Origin: Methylococcaceae bacterium
Lineage (GTDB): Bacteria > Pseudomonadota > Gammaproteobacteria > Methylococcales > Methylomonadaceae
Direction of reading: 5' to 3'
Length of the DNA: 64,000 nt
Assembly (NCBI GenBank): GCA_021647585.1
Contig: JAKIUK010000001.1
Span: forward strand, 156,669-220,668
A model generated the notes under the pieces. That model did no database searches and had not been told where the DNA came from. It worked only from the letters and a program-made list of their open reading frames with translations. Positions 54,189-62,706 of this stretch are shown piece after piece. A program made the translations under genes and the position numbers. Each line of letters opens with the position of its first letter. The first letter of the stretch is position 1.

Positions 54189-54744
54189 AAAATAGCTGTC
54201 GCTAAATATAAAAATGAGCCTACGAACACCCCGCTTTCTAATAGTTCTTCTTTTAATTTAAATATTGTATACACGCTATTAGGAAACAAATTAAAATTTA
54301 CGTATTGCATATTTACATATAAAACCGTATATTAATACAGGGTTGATGTAGTATCCTGCTATTCTTAATGTTTGATATTATTGATAGCTGATTTGGTTAA
54401 CTTCAAAATATGCATATTTATATTCTTGTAGCTTCCATTATTTCAGCTTACTTATACTATCATCCGGCAAAGATATAGAGTTTCAGTCTAATTATTCCTA
54501 ACATTTAAACGGTAAAAATTAGAATTTACTCATAGGTAGTTACAAAAATCTATTTACAGAGTCTATTTTTTTATATAAATAACCATTCGATAAAATCATC
54601 AAGAGATAATAAAAGAGATCATCTTGATGAAATAATTATAATAGCATTGGTTAAAAAGCAGTAAAGTGGCCCAGTATTAAGCAACAATATACTTGTATAT
54701 ACTAGTAAAAAAGGCCATTTTTAATCTATGGGGAAGAATAAAAC
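54189..54744. other. AT-rich upstream region of the Roadblock-ODP operon
   Basis: 556 bp without a credible frame. Several TATACT/TATATT -10-like hexamers occur near 54690-54705, but no convincing -35 box. GGGGAAG lies nine bases before the ATG at 54745. The length suggests a regulated promoter; no operator was identified. Confidence 0.45.
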
Positions 54745-55227
54745 ATGAGCATTGTTGACGATTTAAAAAAAAGCCTTGATCTAAAAAAAGGTGATGATGA
54801 ATACATTAATAGCAACGAGAACAATAACATCAGCAGCATTAGAAGCGATGGTAATAGTAAAATGAACAGAGCAGACAATTTACATTTAGTACTTAAGAAC
54901 TTTCAGAATGGATCCCCTGATGTAGAAGCAGCTGCTTTAATTTCAGAGGATGGACTCACTATTGCCAGCGCGCTGCCTGAAGATCTTGATAAAACCCGTA
55001 TTGGCGGTATGAGTGCTACGCTACACAGCTTAGGTACAAGGGCGGCTGTCGAATTACGCCGTGGTACCGTCAAGGAAGTCATTGTTCGAGGTGAACAAGG
55101 ATATACAGTCTTGCTGGATGCTGGACGTGGTGTTTTGCTACTGGCCATCGCAAATGAAAATGCAAGTCTAGGATTGATATTTTTTGATATGAGAGAAACC
55201 ATAAACAAGATTAAAGATATTCTGTAA
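54745..55227 (+). CDS. Roadblock/LC7 domain protein (MglB-like)
   Basis: A 160-residue soluble protein. The first 45 residues are charged and probably disordered. Residues about 46-158 form a Roadblock/LC7 domain: LVLKNFQNGSPDVEAAALIS, EDGLTIASALPEDLDKTRIG, LRRGTVKEVIVRGEQGYTVL and GRGVLLLAIANENASLGLIF. Such domains dimerise and often regulate Ras-like GTPases (MglB with MglA), but no GTPase gene is nearby. It is the first gene of a four-gene run; the ODP-type gene follows 41 nt later. Role in a sensing or scaffolding complex is inferred from context. Confidence 0.88.
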   Translation: MSIVDDLKKSLDLKKGDDEYINSNENNNISSIRSDGNSKMNRADNLHLVLKNFQNGSPDVEAAALISEDGLTIASALPEDLDKTRIGGMSATLHSLGTRAAVELRRGTVKEVIVRGEQGYTVLLDAGRGVLLLAIANENASLGLIFFDMRETINKIKDIL

Positions 55228-55268
55228 AAAAATGCAGATAACAAATCAATCACAGACAAGGAATCCAG

Positions 55269-56036
55269 ATGAGTACAGCAAATACTGTCATATTTGACAA
55301 CGGAATTCACAGAAACATACTACTTGAAGATTTTGGTTCAGGCGGAGCTGCTATTCAAGCGAATCAACATGTTATCATCCATGGTAAAGAAGGAATGATT
55401 CTTGACCCAGGAGGACATAAAATCTATAGCTCCGTATTAAACGAAACCCTGTCTCTTCTTGGTGGCAGTAAACTGCGGTACATATTTCTCTCTCATCAAG
55501 ACCCTGATATTGTGGCTGCTATTAATGGCTGGCTGATGACTACCGATGCTGATGCCTATATTTCCAAATTATGGACTCGTTTTGTGCCTCATTTTGGTCT
55601 CGACCATTTGGTAGTTGAGCGGCTCAAACCAGTGCCTGATGAAGGTATGCAGCTAGCGCTTGCTGAGAGCACTGTCTCTATCTTGCCGGCACACTTTCTG
55701 CATAGCCCAGGTAATTTACATGTTTACGACCCAATATCCAAAATTCTGTATACCAGTGACCTGGGGGCATCTATAGGCATGGATTATATTGAGGTACCTG
55801 ATTTTGAACAACATATTCGCTATATGGAAGGCTTTCATAAACGTTACATGGCATCTAATAAAGCCATGCGGCTATGGGCTGATATGGCGCGCACTCTTGA
55901 TATTGATATCATTGCCCCCCAACATGGCGCACTGTTCAGAGGTAAGGAAATGGTCAATCAATTTATAAACTGGTGTGCAGATTTGCAGTGTGGCACAGAT
56001 ATTATGGAAAATATCTATAATAGCTCTTCCACCTAA
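55269..56036 (+). CDS. ODP-type diiron metallo-beta-lactamase-fold protein
   Basis: A 255-residue protein consisting only of the flavodiiron-type beta-lactamase fold, without a flavodoxin domain. Likely iron ligands are His76, Asp78 and Asp80 (SHQDPD), His145 (FLHSPGN), Asp164 (YTSDLGAS) and His219 (PQHG). This set matches oxygen-binding diiron proteins (ODP) related to FprA; an Asp stands where Glu is common. In Treponema an ODP acts as an oxygen sensor for chemotaxis. Here its partners are two Roadblock proteins and an OmpA-like anchor, suggesting an oxygen- or NO-responsive envelope complex. Enzymatic reduction without a flavin domain is less likely than sensing. Confidence 0.85.
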   Translation: MSTANTVIFDNGIHRNILLEDFGSGGAAIQANQHVIIHGKEGMILDPGGHKIYSSVLNETLSLLGGSKLRYIFLSHQDPDIVAAINGWLMTTDADAYISKLWTRFVPHFGLDHLVVERLKPVPDEGMQLALAESTVSILPAHFLHSPGNLHVYDPISKILYTSDLGASIGMDYIEVPDFEQHIRYMEGFHKRYMASNKAMRLWADMARTLDIDIIAPQHGALFRGKEMVNQFINWCADLQCGTDIMENIYNSSST

Positions 56037-56090
56037 TTCAGTACTGACAGGCTAACCACCTTGAAAATCAACATTTAATAAATCGATAAA

Positions 56091-56888
56091 ATGGCTTATT
56101 CGCAAGATAATTTCAGTCAGTTTGACGTGCCGGGAGAAGATTTTCCAATATGGATGTTAATAGTATTGACTTTGATAGGCATTGTCGGCAGTATTTTAAC
56201 CATGTATTTAATACAATCCGCAAATAACAGGACAGCTATCCCAGATCAGCAAGCGGAACTAGTCACTTTCCCTGATCAATCGAAACAAACAGCTCTCCCA
56301 GGACTAGCAGATCAACAAGTCTCCCTTAATCAATCTAAACAGACTACTCTTCCAGGACTGACAGATCAACAAATTCCCTCTGGTCAAACAAAGCCAGTGA
56401 AATCCAAACCCATAATAAAGCAGGCTAAGCTCACTCCCAACAGCTCTCAATCACCGGTTATTCAACCGCCGGTTATTCAATCCCAGACAAAACGCACATT
56501 ATCCAATACAAGTGACTGCCCTCCAGAAATTTACTTTTCCTTTGCTATCAATGCGACAACTCCAAAATGGCCAGGCAGAAAGGAAAATATAAAAAAAGTT
56601 AAGGACTGGTTGAAAAATCATCCTCATGATCCGATCTTACTTTCTGGATACGCCAGTCCCAGCGGAACAGTAGAACATAACCTGCTACTCAGTTATCAAC
56701 GTGCCAAGTCTGTAAAAGCATTGCTTATGCGAGCTGGAATAGATCAAAACCAGTTAATAATACGTGCTTTTGGAGAGTATGCAATATCCCAAAGACGACC
56801 TGAATCAACATCCCAAAGAAAACGCAGAGTTTCATTATTATTTGAAACTACCGCCAATTGTATGAATAAAGAGGACACCAGATCATGA
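56091..56888 (+). CDS. Membrane-anchored OmpA-like (peptidoglycan-associated) protein
   Basis: A 265-residue protein: cytoplasmic start (1-18), transmembrane helix (about 20-42), a Gln/Pro-rich linker and a C-terminal OmpA/MotB domain (about 145-260). The linker carries tandem units of the type QSKQTxLPGLxDQQ (two clear copies) and a PVIQPPVIQ repeat. The OmpA domain keeps NLLLSYQRAKSV and RKRRVSL, but the usual Asp of the peptidoglycan-binding GHTD motif is replaced (GYASPSG). MotB-like topology points to an inner-membrane anchor reaching the wall. Its stop overlaps the next start (ATGA). Confidence 0.85.
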   Translation: MAYSQDNFSQFDVPGEDFPIWMLIVLTLIGIVGSILTMYLIQSANNRTAIPDQQAELVTFPDQSKQTALPGLADQQVSLNQSKQTTLPGLTDQQIPSGQTKPVKSKPIIKQAKLTPNSSQSPVIQPPVIQSQTKRTLSNTSDCPPEIYFSFAINATTPKWPGRKENIKKVKDWLKNHPHDPILLSGYASPSGTVEHNLLLSYQRAKSVKALLMRAGIDQNQLIIRAFGEYAISQRRPESTSQRKRRVSLLFETTANCMNKEDTRS

Positions 56889-57595
56889 TGCTACCCCTGA
56901 TCACCGGTTTAGCCGCCGCTATTGCACTACTCTTCGTGGGTTATATTTTAGGCATTAAAAAAGGCCAGCATAGCAGAGAAATGCTACGCGAATTTATGAT
57001 CACTGAACTTAATCAAGCTGAAGTGCCAAAATCTGACCAGGAAAAGAAGCTTGATTTACTGTTAAGTCAGGGTGATGCACTGCAGCGCGTTGTTGAACCG
57101 CTAGCGAAATGGGACAAACAAGTGGAAACCTTGAATGCAGCGATCAAGCAGGTACAAGATTCTGTGTTACTGCTAGATCAGGATCAGGGAACTGTTGATT
57201 TAACAGACCTGAAAACCAATGACTTAAATCGCAGCAACTTAACCCGATTGATGGATGAAATAGCCGAAAAAGGTCATTTTAAAGTCATGCTGCTCAGTGA
57301 TGATAAAGGCTTACCAATAGCTGCTAGCAGTAATGCTCAACAACTTGATAAACTGGCAGCCATTTCCTCATTGGTAGTCATTTTTGGAGATCGTATCAGT
57401 CAGGATGATGATGAATCCCCTCAGTCATTTCTGATTCACTACGAAAATAATATGGATATTTTATGCCGCATATTTGTTATAGGCGAACAACGTATGGTGC
57501 TGGCAGTGATTTCCTCCAAACAGAAACTAACGACTGGTGCCCTAGACTCTGTTTTACCAAAATTCACAGAAAGTTTGAACCCAAGAATTCGTTAG
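56885..57595 (+). CDS. Membrane-anchored Roadblock-like protein
   Basis: A 236-residue protein: transmembrane helix at residues 2-21, a coiled-coil or helical linker (about 25-105, LDLLLSQGDALQRVVEPLAKW), and a C-terminal domain (about 118-232) that reads as a second Roadblock/LC7 fold: LMDEIAEKGHFKVMLLSDDK, GLPIAASSNAQQLDKLAAIS and ILCRIFVIGEQRMVLAVIS. It is diverged from the first Roadblock protein of the operon and may pair with it, bringing it to the membrane. Translation is coupled to the OmpA-like gene by a 4-nt overlap. The Roadblock assignment here is by pattern and context. Confidence 0.75.
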   Translation: MMLPLITGLAAAIALLFVGYILGIKKGQHSREMLREFMITELNQAEVPKSDQEKKLDLLLSQGDALQRVVEPLAKWDKQVETLNAAIKQVQDSVLLLDQDQGTVDLTDLKTNDLNRSNLTRLMDEIAEKGHFKVMLLSDDKGLPIAASSNAQQLDKLAAISSLVVIFGDRISQDDDESPQSFLIHYENNMDILCRIFVIGEQRMVLAVISSKQKLTTGALDSVLPKFTESLNPRIR

Positions 57596-57613
57596 GTTAA
57601 CTTCACGAACGGT

Positions 57614-57789
57614 GTCATTCCGACCAACGGGACGACTGTATGGACAGACATATGCTCCTTGCAATATCTGCATTCACCACCTCCCAGTGGTTTACACAGG
57701 AGGTAGAGCAATGCAGGGAGCGATTGCCGAGGAATCTTGAGTCTATGTACAACTTGAGCAACAAGATTTCTCCCATTGGACGAAATGAC
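57614..57789. repeat. Inverted-repeat element F (GTCATTCCG type)
   Basis: GTCATTCCGACCAACGGG at the left pairs with CCCATTGGACGAAATGAC at the right (most positions complementary). The interior CGAGGAATCTTG and CAAGATTTCTCCC is a widespread bacterial genomic repeat pattern. The segment GAGCAATGCAGGGAGCGATTGCCGAGG resembles family E (53500-53530). It follows the Roadblock operon stop by 19 nt and may end its transcript. Confidence 0.6.
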
Positions 57790-57860
57790 AACCCATTTAA
57801 AGATTGAAATATATTATAACCCCACTATTCCAGAGACTATTCAATTTAAAGACAACAAAT

Positions 57861-57930
57861 GATCCTAGAAAAATCGGCTGGATCACGGTTTCTAGCACAA
57901 GCCAATGATTCCATTGCACTTCAAAAAAAT
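57861..57930. repeat. Family G, one arm
   Basis: TCCTAGAAAAATCGGCTGGATCACGG, followed by TTCTAGCACAAGCCAATGATTCCA and TGCACTTCAAAAAAATGCC, matches the complement of the right half of 62707-62918. Only one arm remains, just downstream of the ubiI stop (minus strand). Confidence 0.65.
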
Positions 57931-57957
57931 GCCTACCTAACCGAATGGATAATACCG

Positions 57958-59178
57958 CTACCAACAAACCTGTTTCTTTGCCAATACAGGTAAGTCGCTT
58001 CTTAAACCCATTGCATGGTCATTGAATAATGCCTTAACAAATGGCGTTTTGTTAATTAAATTCATTCCTGCCGAACGTAACGAGACTAAAGGCAGTGCAG
58101 ATGAGGCAAAGGTTTTATTAATAACATCCATACTGGACATCATCAATAAATTATCGCCTTTACGCCAACGCTCGTATTGACGTAAAAATTTGGTACTGGT
58201 TAAAGGTCTGCCTGCCTGTTTGGTTTTTATCACCAATTCAGCTAACGCAGCTGCATCCAACAAACCTGCATTTGCCCCTTGTCCCGCCAAAGGATGCATT
58301 GCATGAGCAGCATCTCCCATTAAGGCAAAACTTTCATCGGTATAACTGTTCGCATATTGAAATCGTAAAGGAAACGCAGCTCTGGGTCCTGTTTCCAGCA
58401 TACCTCCTAGAATACCGCCAGATGCTACTTCTAGCTTTGCTAAAAAGTCTGCATCACTGAATTGTAAGTACGCTTGAGCTGTATCTGTTTTTAATGTCCA
58501 TACGATAGAACATTGTCCCGTTGTGAGTGGTAAAAAAGCCAATGGCCCTTCATCCAAAAAGCGTTGCCATGCAGTAAACTGATGATTATTTTCAGTCGTT
58601 ATAGTCGCTACCAATCCATCTTGATGATATGGCCAACCCGTCACATCAATGCCAACCATAGAACGTAAACTTGAGTCTCTGCCATCGGCAGCAATAATTA
58701 AATCAGCTTCGAAATGTCGTCCATCGTCTAAACTAAGCATACGTCCATTTGGAGTCATTTGCATTTGTGATACTCTGGCATCACTGATACAAGTAGCAGA
58801 AGGCATGGTTTCCAACTTGTCCCACAAGGCCGCAACAGTCACCCGGTTTTCTACAATATGTCCCAATTCATTAAATTCGGTATCTGCACAATCAAAGTGT
58901 AATTCACCGTCGGCTTTAGCATCCCAGACCCGCATATCTTTATAGGCACCCACACCACGCTGCACCATTCCCTCCCATACTCCCAGAGTTTCCAGAATAT
59001 TTTGGGAGGCTTTGGTTAATGCAGATACACGCAAGTCAACAGAATCATCGTTCCATTGCCGTTGCGGATTAAACATATCCAATAACGCTACATTCACTCC
59101 ACCATGAGCCAATGCGCAAGCCGTTGTTGCACCGACTATTCCACCGCCTACAATAATAACTTCAAACCGTTGTTGCAT
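57958..59178 (-). CDS. ubiI: UbiI-like FAD monooxygenase (ubiquinone biosynthesis)
   Basis: FAD-dependent aromatic hydroxylase of the UbiH/UbiI/UbiF family, 406 residues from the ATG at 59178, which has GGAG six bases upstream; a GTG four codons earlier is less likely. Dinucleotide fold VIIVGGGIVGATTACALAHG, the DLRVSALT motif, ADLIIAADGRDS and the second FAD motif FALMGDAAHAMHPLAGQGAN are intact. By position after pepP-ubiH (E. coli ygfB-pepP-ubiH-ubiI) it should hydroxylate C5 of the ubiquinone ring. Assignment among paralogues rests on gene order. Confidence 0.88.
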   Translation of the reverse strand: MQQRFEVIIVGGGIVGATTACALAHGGVNVALLDMFNPQRQWNDDSVDLRVSALTKASQNILETLGVWEGMVQRGVGAYKDMRVWDAKADGELHFDCADTEFNELGHIVENRVTVAALWDKLETMPSATCISDARVSQMQMTPNGRMLSLDDGRHFEADLIIAADGRDSSLRSMVGIDVTGWPYHQDGLVATITTENNHQFTAWQRFLDEGPLAFLPLTTGQCSIVWTLKTDTAQAYLQFSDADFLAKLEVASGGILGGMLETGPRAAFPLRFQYANSYTDESFALMGDAAHAMHPLAGQGANAGLLDAAALAELVIKTKQAGRPLTSTKFLRQYERWRKGDNLLMMSSMDVINKTFASSALPLVSLRSAGMNLINKTPFVKALFNDHAMGLRSDLPVLAKKQVCW

Positions 59179-59192
59179 AGTCTTCTCCACTG

Positions 59193-60419
59193 TTATTGCC
59201 TGCTTCCAATTCGCGGTAAACGCCCCGATAATCCCATTGCATGTTTAGCCAACACAGATTTGGCAAAGGGAATATGATCCATAACTGCCAGACTAATACT
59301 TCTTGCAGCTGCTAAAGGTAGCCAGTCAGAAGAAAATATTTTGACCAAACTATTGGTAAAACCAATCGTTTGATCATGATCTTTTTGTCTCGCTTCGGCA
59401 TAGCCCTTTAAAAACTCGGACTCACCCACATCAGCATTGTTATGATGCTGCTTTTGCAGCATTTCTGCCAGCTGCACAACATCACGTATACCCAGATTAA
59501 AACCTTGTCCTGCAACCGGATGTAACTGATGAACTGCATTACCAATGATAACTGTACGCCCTGAAACCATAGTCTCCGCACGAATAAGGCTTAACGGAAA
59601 GGCTCTTCTTGGTGCGGTTAAACAGAGCTGTCCCAGCTGATACCCAAAGCAGGCTTGTAAGCTAGCTAAAAAGTCTTCTTCGTTCAAGGACATTAAGTCT
59701 TCTGCATCTTCATGTTTTCGTGTCCACACCACCGAACATTCTTCAGCATTTACCGGCAACATCGCTAAAGGACCGGACTCAGTAAAACGTTCATATGCAA
59801 CATTATTATGAGCTAACGATGTATTAACAGTGGTAACTATTGCTGTTTGTCCATATTCAGTCACTTGTTGAGGAATTTCCAGTAACTGGCGAACGGATGA
59901 TTGTCCTCCATCCGCGCCAACCAATAATCTGGCAGCCAAATTCAGCGAATGTGTCTGTTGATCTGATTGCTGCTGCTTTATGCTGACATTAACTGACTCC
60001 AGCCCAGACATAAGACCCACAACCCGGGCAGGACAAAACTGTTTGATTCCAGCCTGCTGCACTAACTCGGCAACATGTCCCTCTATGTCTCTGGCACTGA
60101 TCACAAAGCCTAAGGCATCAACACCTTGTTTTTTTGACGATAACCGGGCTTTACCAAAATGCCCCCGGTCAGAGATATGAATATCTTTGATAGCCGTAGC
60201 AACATCTTTAATGCCTTTCCAGGCATCAATAGCCTGTAACAACTTTATAGTGCCTGCAGATAAGGCCAGTGCCCGGTCACCCGCGGGTGAATTCTGTAAT
60301 TGTTCTCTGCTGTTCGCTTCAATAATAGCTATTCGCAATCCAGAATCCTTGAGCGCAAGAGCCAGACAGTTACCTGCCAAACCACCTCCCACTATTAAAA
60401 CATCGAAATCATACTGCAT
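59193..60419 (-). CDS. ubiH: 2-octaprenyl-6-methoxyphenol hydroxylase UbiH
   Basis: A paralogue of the downstream ubiI, 408 residues. VLIVGGGLAGNCLALALKDSG binds FAD, DRALALSAGTIKLL is the family DR motif, RLLVGADGGQSSVRQLL and VIGNAVHQLHPVAGQGFNLG complete the FAD site. The GNAxHxLHP variant (Asn for Asp, as in E. coli UbiH-type proteins) and the position right after pepP support UbiH, which hydroxylates C1 of the ring. It abuts the pepP stop and lies 14 nt before ubiI. Confidence 0.9.
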   Translation of the reverse strand: MQYDFDVLIVGGGLAGNCLALALKDSGLRIAIIEANSREQLQNSPAGDRALALSAGTIKLLQAIDAWKGIKDVATAIKDIHISDRGHFGKARLSSKKQGVDALGFVISARDIEGHVAELVQQAGIKQFCPARVVGLMSGLESVNVSIKQQQSDQQTHSLNLAARLLVGADGGQSSVRQLLEIPQQVTEYGQTAIVTTVNTSLAHNNVAYERFTESGPLAMLPVNAEECSVVWTRKHEDAEDLMSLNEEDFLASLQACFGYQLGQLCLTAPRRAFPLSLIRAETMVSGRTVIIGNAVHQLHPVAGQGFNLGIRDVVQLAEMLQKQHHNNADVGESEFLKGYAEARQKDHDQTIGFTNSLVKIFSSDWLPLAAARSISLAVMDHIPFAKSVLAKHAMGLSGRLPRIGSRQ

Positions 60420-61730
60420 CTAACTTGCCTGCATTAAGCGTTCAATTTCATCAATTTCTTTAACCAGTGCATGCGTTAAAATGTCATATCCCTGTTTAGT
60501 CACTAAAATATCATCTTCAATTCTGATACCAATTCCTCGCCATTTTGCATCCACTGTCTGGCAGTTTTCTGGAATATACAAACCCGGCTCAATGGTTAAA
60601 ACCATACCAGGCTCAAGCAAACGCCATTCATCATCCAGTTTATAATCACCCACATCATGCACATCCATACCCAGCCAATGACCAATTCTGTGCATATAGA
60701 ACTGTTTATATTTTTCATCCTTGATCAATTTTGCAACACGCCCTTTTAACAGACCTAATTTAACCAGTCCTTTGGTTAATACCTCAACAGATGCATCATG
60801 TGCTTTATTCCATGGATTTCCTGGGAAAATCTGTTCTATGGCTGCGTGTTGCGCATCTAAAACCAATTGATAAAGTTGTTTCTGCGCTGAACTAAATTTG
60901 CCGGAAATAGGAAAAGTACGAGTAATATCAGCAGCATAATGATCACATTCCACACCGGCATCAATTAATAACAAGTCGCCTTTTTTCAATTTATCCTTAT
61001 TTTCAACATAATGCAGTACGCAGGTATTTTTACCACCTGCCACTATGGATGGATAAGCGACATATCTTAACCCTTGCTGCATAAATTCATGCACAATTTC
61101 TGCTTCCACCTGATATTCATACATACCGGCTTTACATTGTTGCATCGCTCGCTTATGAGCTATACAAGAGACATCTGCCGCTTTACGCATTAACTTGAGC
61201 TCAGCTGCACTTTTAAACAGGCGCATTTCATGTAAAATGTGCTCGAGAGATACCAGTTCACCCGGTGCAACAACACCTGTTCTGGATTGTTTTCTAATAT
61301 GAGTTATCCATTCCAATATTTGGTGGTCAAGATCGCCATCCCTTCCCATCGGATAATAAACCTTGCTCTTGTTTTCTAGCATGCCAGGTAATATATCGCT
61401 CATATCATCTATAGGAAAAGAATCATCGGCTTCAAAATGTTCTGTTGCCCCTTCCAGGCCCGCATGCGCACCTTCCCACAAGGCTTTCTTCTCATCAAAT
61501 TCCCGACAAAACAAGATATATTCACCTTGTTCTCTGCCTGGAATAAAAACGGCAAGAGAATCGGCTTCACTAAAGCCGGTTAAATAATAAAAATCACTAT
61601 CCTGCCTGAATGGAAACTCAACATCCCGATTCCGTGTCTGATTCGAGGCACTGGCAATCAAAGCAATATTACCTTTTCCAACCTGTTGCATTAACGCACT
61701 GCGGCGTCTTTTAAATTCTCTTTGGTTCAA
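60420..61730 (-). CDS. pepP: Xaa-Pro aminopeptidase P
   Basis: Manganese-dependent proline aminopeptidase of the M24 family, 436 residues, that removes N-terminal residues preceding proline. The N-terminal creatinase-like domain contains FRQDSDFYYLTGFSEADS. The catalytic pita-bread domain shows metal ligands in LLIDAGVECDHYAADITRTF (two Asp), HRIGHWLGMDVHDVG (His), LTIEPGLYIPE (Glu) and GIGIRIEDDILVT (Glu). Overlaps ygfB by 4 nt and abuts ubiH. Confidence 0.96.
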   Translation of the reverse strand: MNQREFKRRRSALMQQVGKGNIALIASASNQTRNRDVEFPFRQDSDFYYLTGFSEADSLAVFIPGREQGEYILFCREFDEKKALWEGAHAGLEGATEHFEADDSFPIDDMSDILPGMLENKSKVYYPMGRDGDLDHQILEWITHIRKQSRTGVVAPGELVSLEHILHEMRLFKSAAELKLMRKAADVSCIAHKRAMQQCKAGMYEYQVEAEIVHEFMQQGLRYVAYPSIVAGGKNTCVLHYVENKDKLKKGDLLLIDAGVECDHYAADITRTFPISGKFSSAQKQLYQLVLDAQHAAIEQIFPGNPWNKAHDASVEVLTKGLVKLGLLKGRVAKLIKDEKYKQFYMHRIGHWLGMDVHDVGDYKLDDEWRLLEPGMVLTIEPGLYIPENCQTVDAKWRGIGIRIEDDILVTKQGYDILTHALVKEIDEIERLMQAS

Positions 61731-62275
61731 TGTTTGTATCCGTTATTATATTCCATAAACTGACCCCTTATCATCATAACAGCCGCTCTTAAATACTCTT
61801 GAATTTCTATCAAAGCCGCTTCATGTTCATTAATTTCATCTTCATCTAACTCTGGCTCTACTTCTGTATTCATTTTAGTGAATTCAACGATATCTTTCAC
61901 AATCTCACCTGTTTCACCTGCCCATGAAGATGACGACTGATTAAACCCTATACCGAATAAAAACCCTTCACACCAGGAACACAAAGCTTCAAGCTGCTCC
62001 GTTAAGGAATCCTCATCACTGGGTAAGAAAAGATCATATCTAAAACCATCATCTTCATCACCCAACAACTTTCGTGTCTGTTCAAACAATGCAACTAAAA
62101 TCGTTTTGTCTTCATCAATAAGTATAATATCATCCGCGAATAATTCAGCCAGCCAGCTAGCAGCCTCCACTTTATTTTCAATGCACAAAAGTCCTGTTGC
62201 CAGTCCATGCGCTTCTGATGCGGTCAAATCTGTTTCATTTTTCTGAAAAATATCAGTAATTGTTTGATAGGCCAT
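61727..62275 (-). CDS. ygfB: YgfB/UPF0149 family protein
   Basis: A 182-residue all-helical protein of UPF0149. Conserved patterns are TASEAHGLATGLLCIE, a central SWCEGFLFGIGF and the acidic C-terminal helix NEHEAALIEIQEYLRAAVMMI. Strongly acidic overall. In Pseudomonas aeruginosa YgfB affects ampDh3 and beta-lactam response, which fits the wall-recycling theme, but in most species the role is unknown. It starts the ygfB-pepP-ubiH-ubiI operon. Confidence 0.93.
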   Translation of the reverse strand: MAYQTITDIFQKNETDLTASEAHGLATGLLCIENKVEAASWLAELFADDIILIDEDKTILVALFEQTRKLLGDEDDGFRYDLFLPSDEDSLTEQLEALCSWCEGFLFGIGFNQSSSSWAGETGEIVKDIVEFTKMNTEVEPELDEDEINEHEAALIEIQEYLRAAVMMIRGQFMEYNNGYKH

Positions 62276-62387
62276 AGTTTTGTTATAAGGAACCGTTTAA
62301 TATTGATCAGGTTCTAAAAAAAATAGTGTGCTTATGCTACCATTAATAATGACATCTGGAAAAAAATAAGTGTCCGATATTGAGCAG

Positions 62388-62551
62388 TAGTTTGTTTGTC
62401 TACAACAATGTAGCAATAGGCGCGAAGCACATGGATTTGCATGTGTCGCTTGAAGCAGGATGCTGGTGCGACCATAGCAGGCTACCTAACTACTGCTACT
62501 ATGCAGAAAATGAACAAAAAGACCAGCAAGATTGGATAATTATTTGTTTCT
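62388..62551. repeat. Repeat family E, divergent copy
   Basis: The right end AAAAAGACCAGCAAGATTGG parallels AAAAAGACAAACAAGGCTGG at 53585-53604. The left part GTAGTTTGTTTGTCTACAAC and AATAGGCGCGAAGCAC parallels element D (50577-50610). It therefore links families D and E. Confidence 0.5.
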
Positions 62552-62558
62552 AGATGCC

Positions 62559-62705
62559 TAATTCTACTTTGTCCCATTTGAATGGATACTAAACAAAAGT
62601 ATCTTCGTAGGGTGCGTTATACGCACCCTTTCGACAATGGAAGGATAAAATTAATTTTGGTGCGTGCAACGCACCCTACATTTATAATCTGACAAAGTAG
62701 AATTA
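62559..62705. repeat. Inverted-repeat element A, copy 2
   Basis: Ends TAATTCTACTTTGTC and GACAAAGTAGAATTA are perfect 15-bp inverted repeats. The interior has GGGTGCGTTATACGCACCC and GGTGCGTGCAACGCACC hairpins. It is the inverted counterpart of 5821-5963, sharing CAAAAGTATCTTCGTAGGG in complement. Confidence 0.78.
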
Positions 62706-62706
62706 A

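Noticed and set aside
54665..54685. Sigma-54-like TGGCCC...GCA upstream of the Roadblock operon
   Set aside because: The spacing between GG and GC is one base too long and the -12 element is poor.
49544..54744. Search for CRISPR arrays and tRNA genes in the repeat-rich region
   Set aside because: Repeats are long inverted elements, not regularly spaced short direct repeats, and no tRNA cloverleaf was seen.
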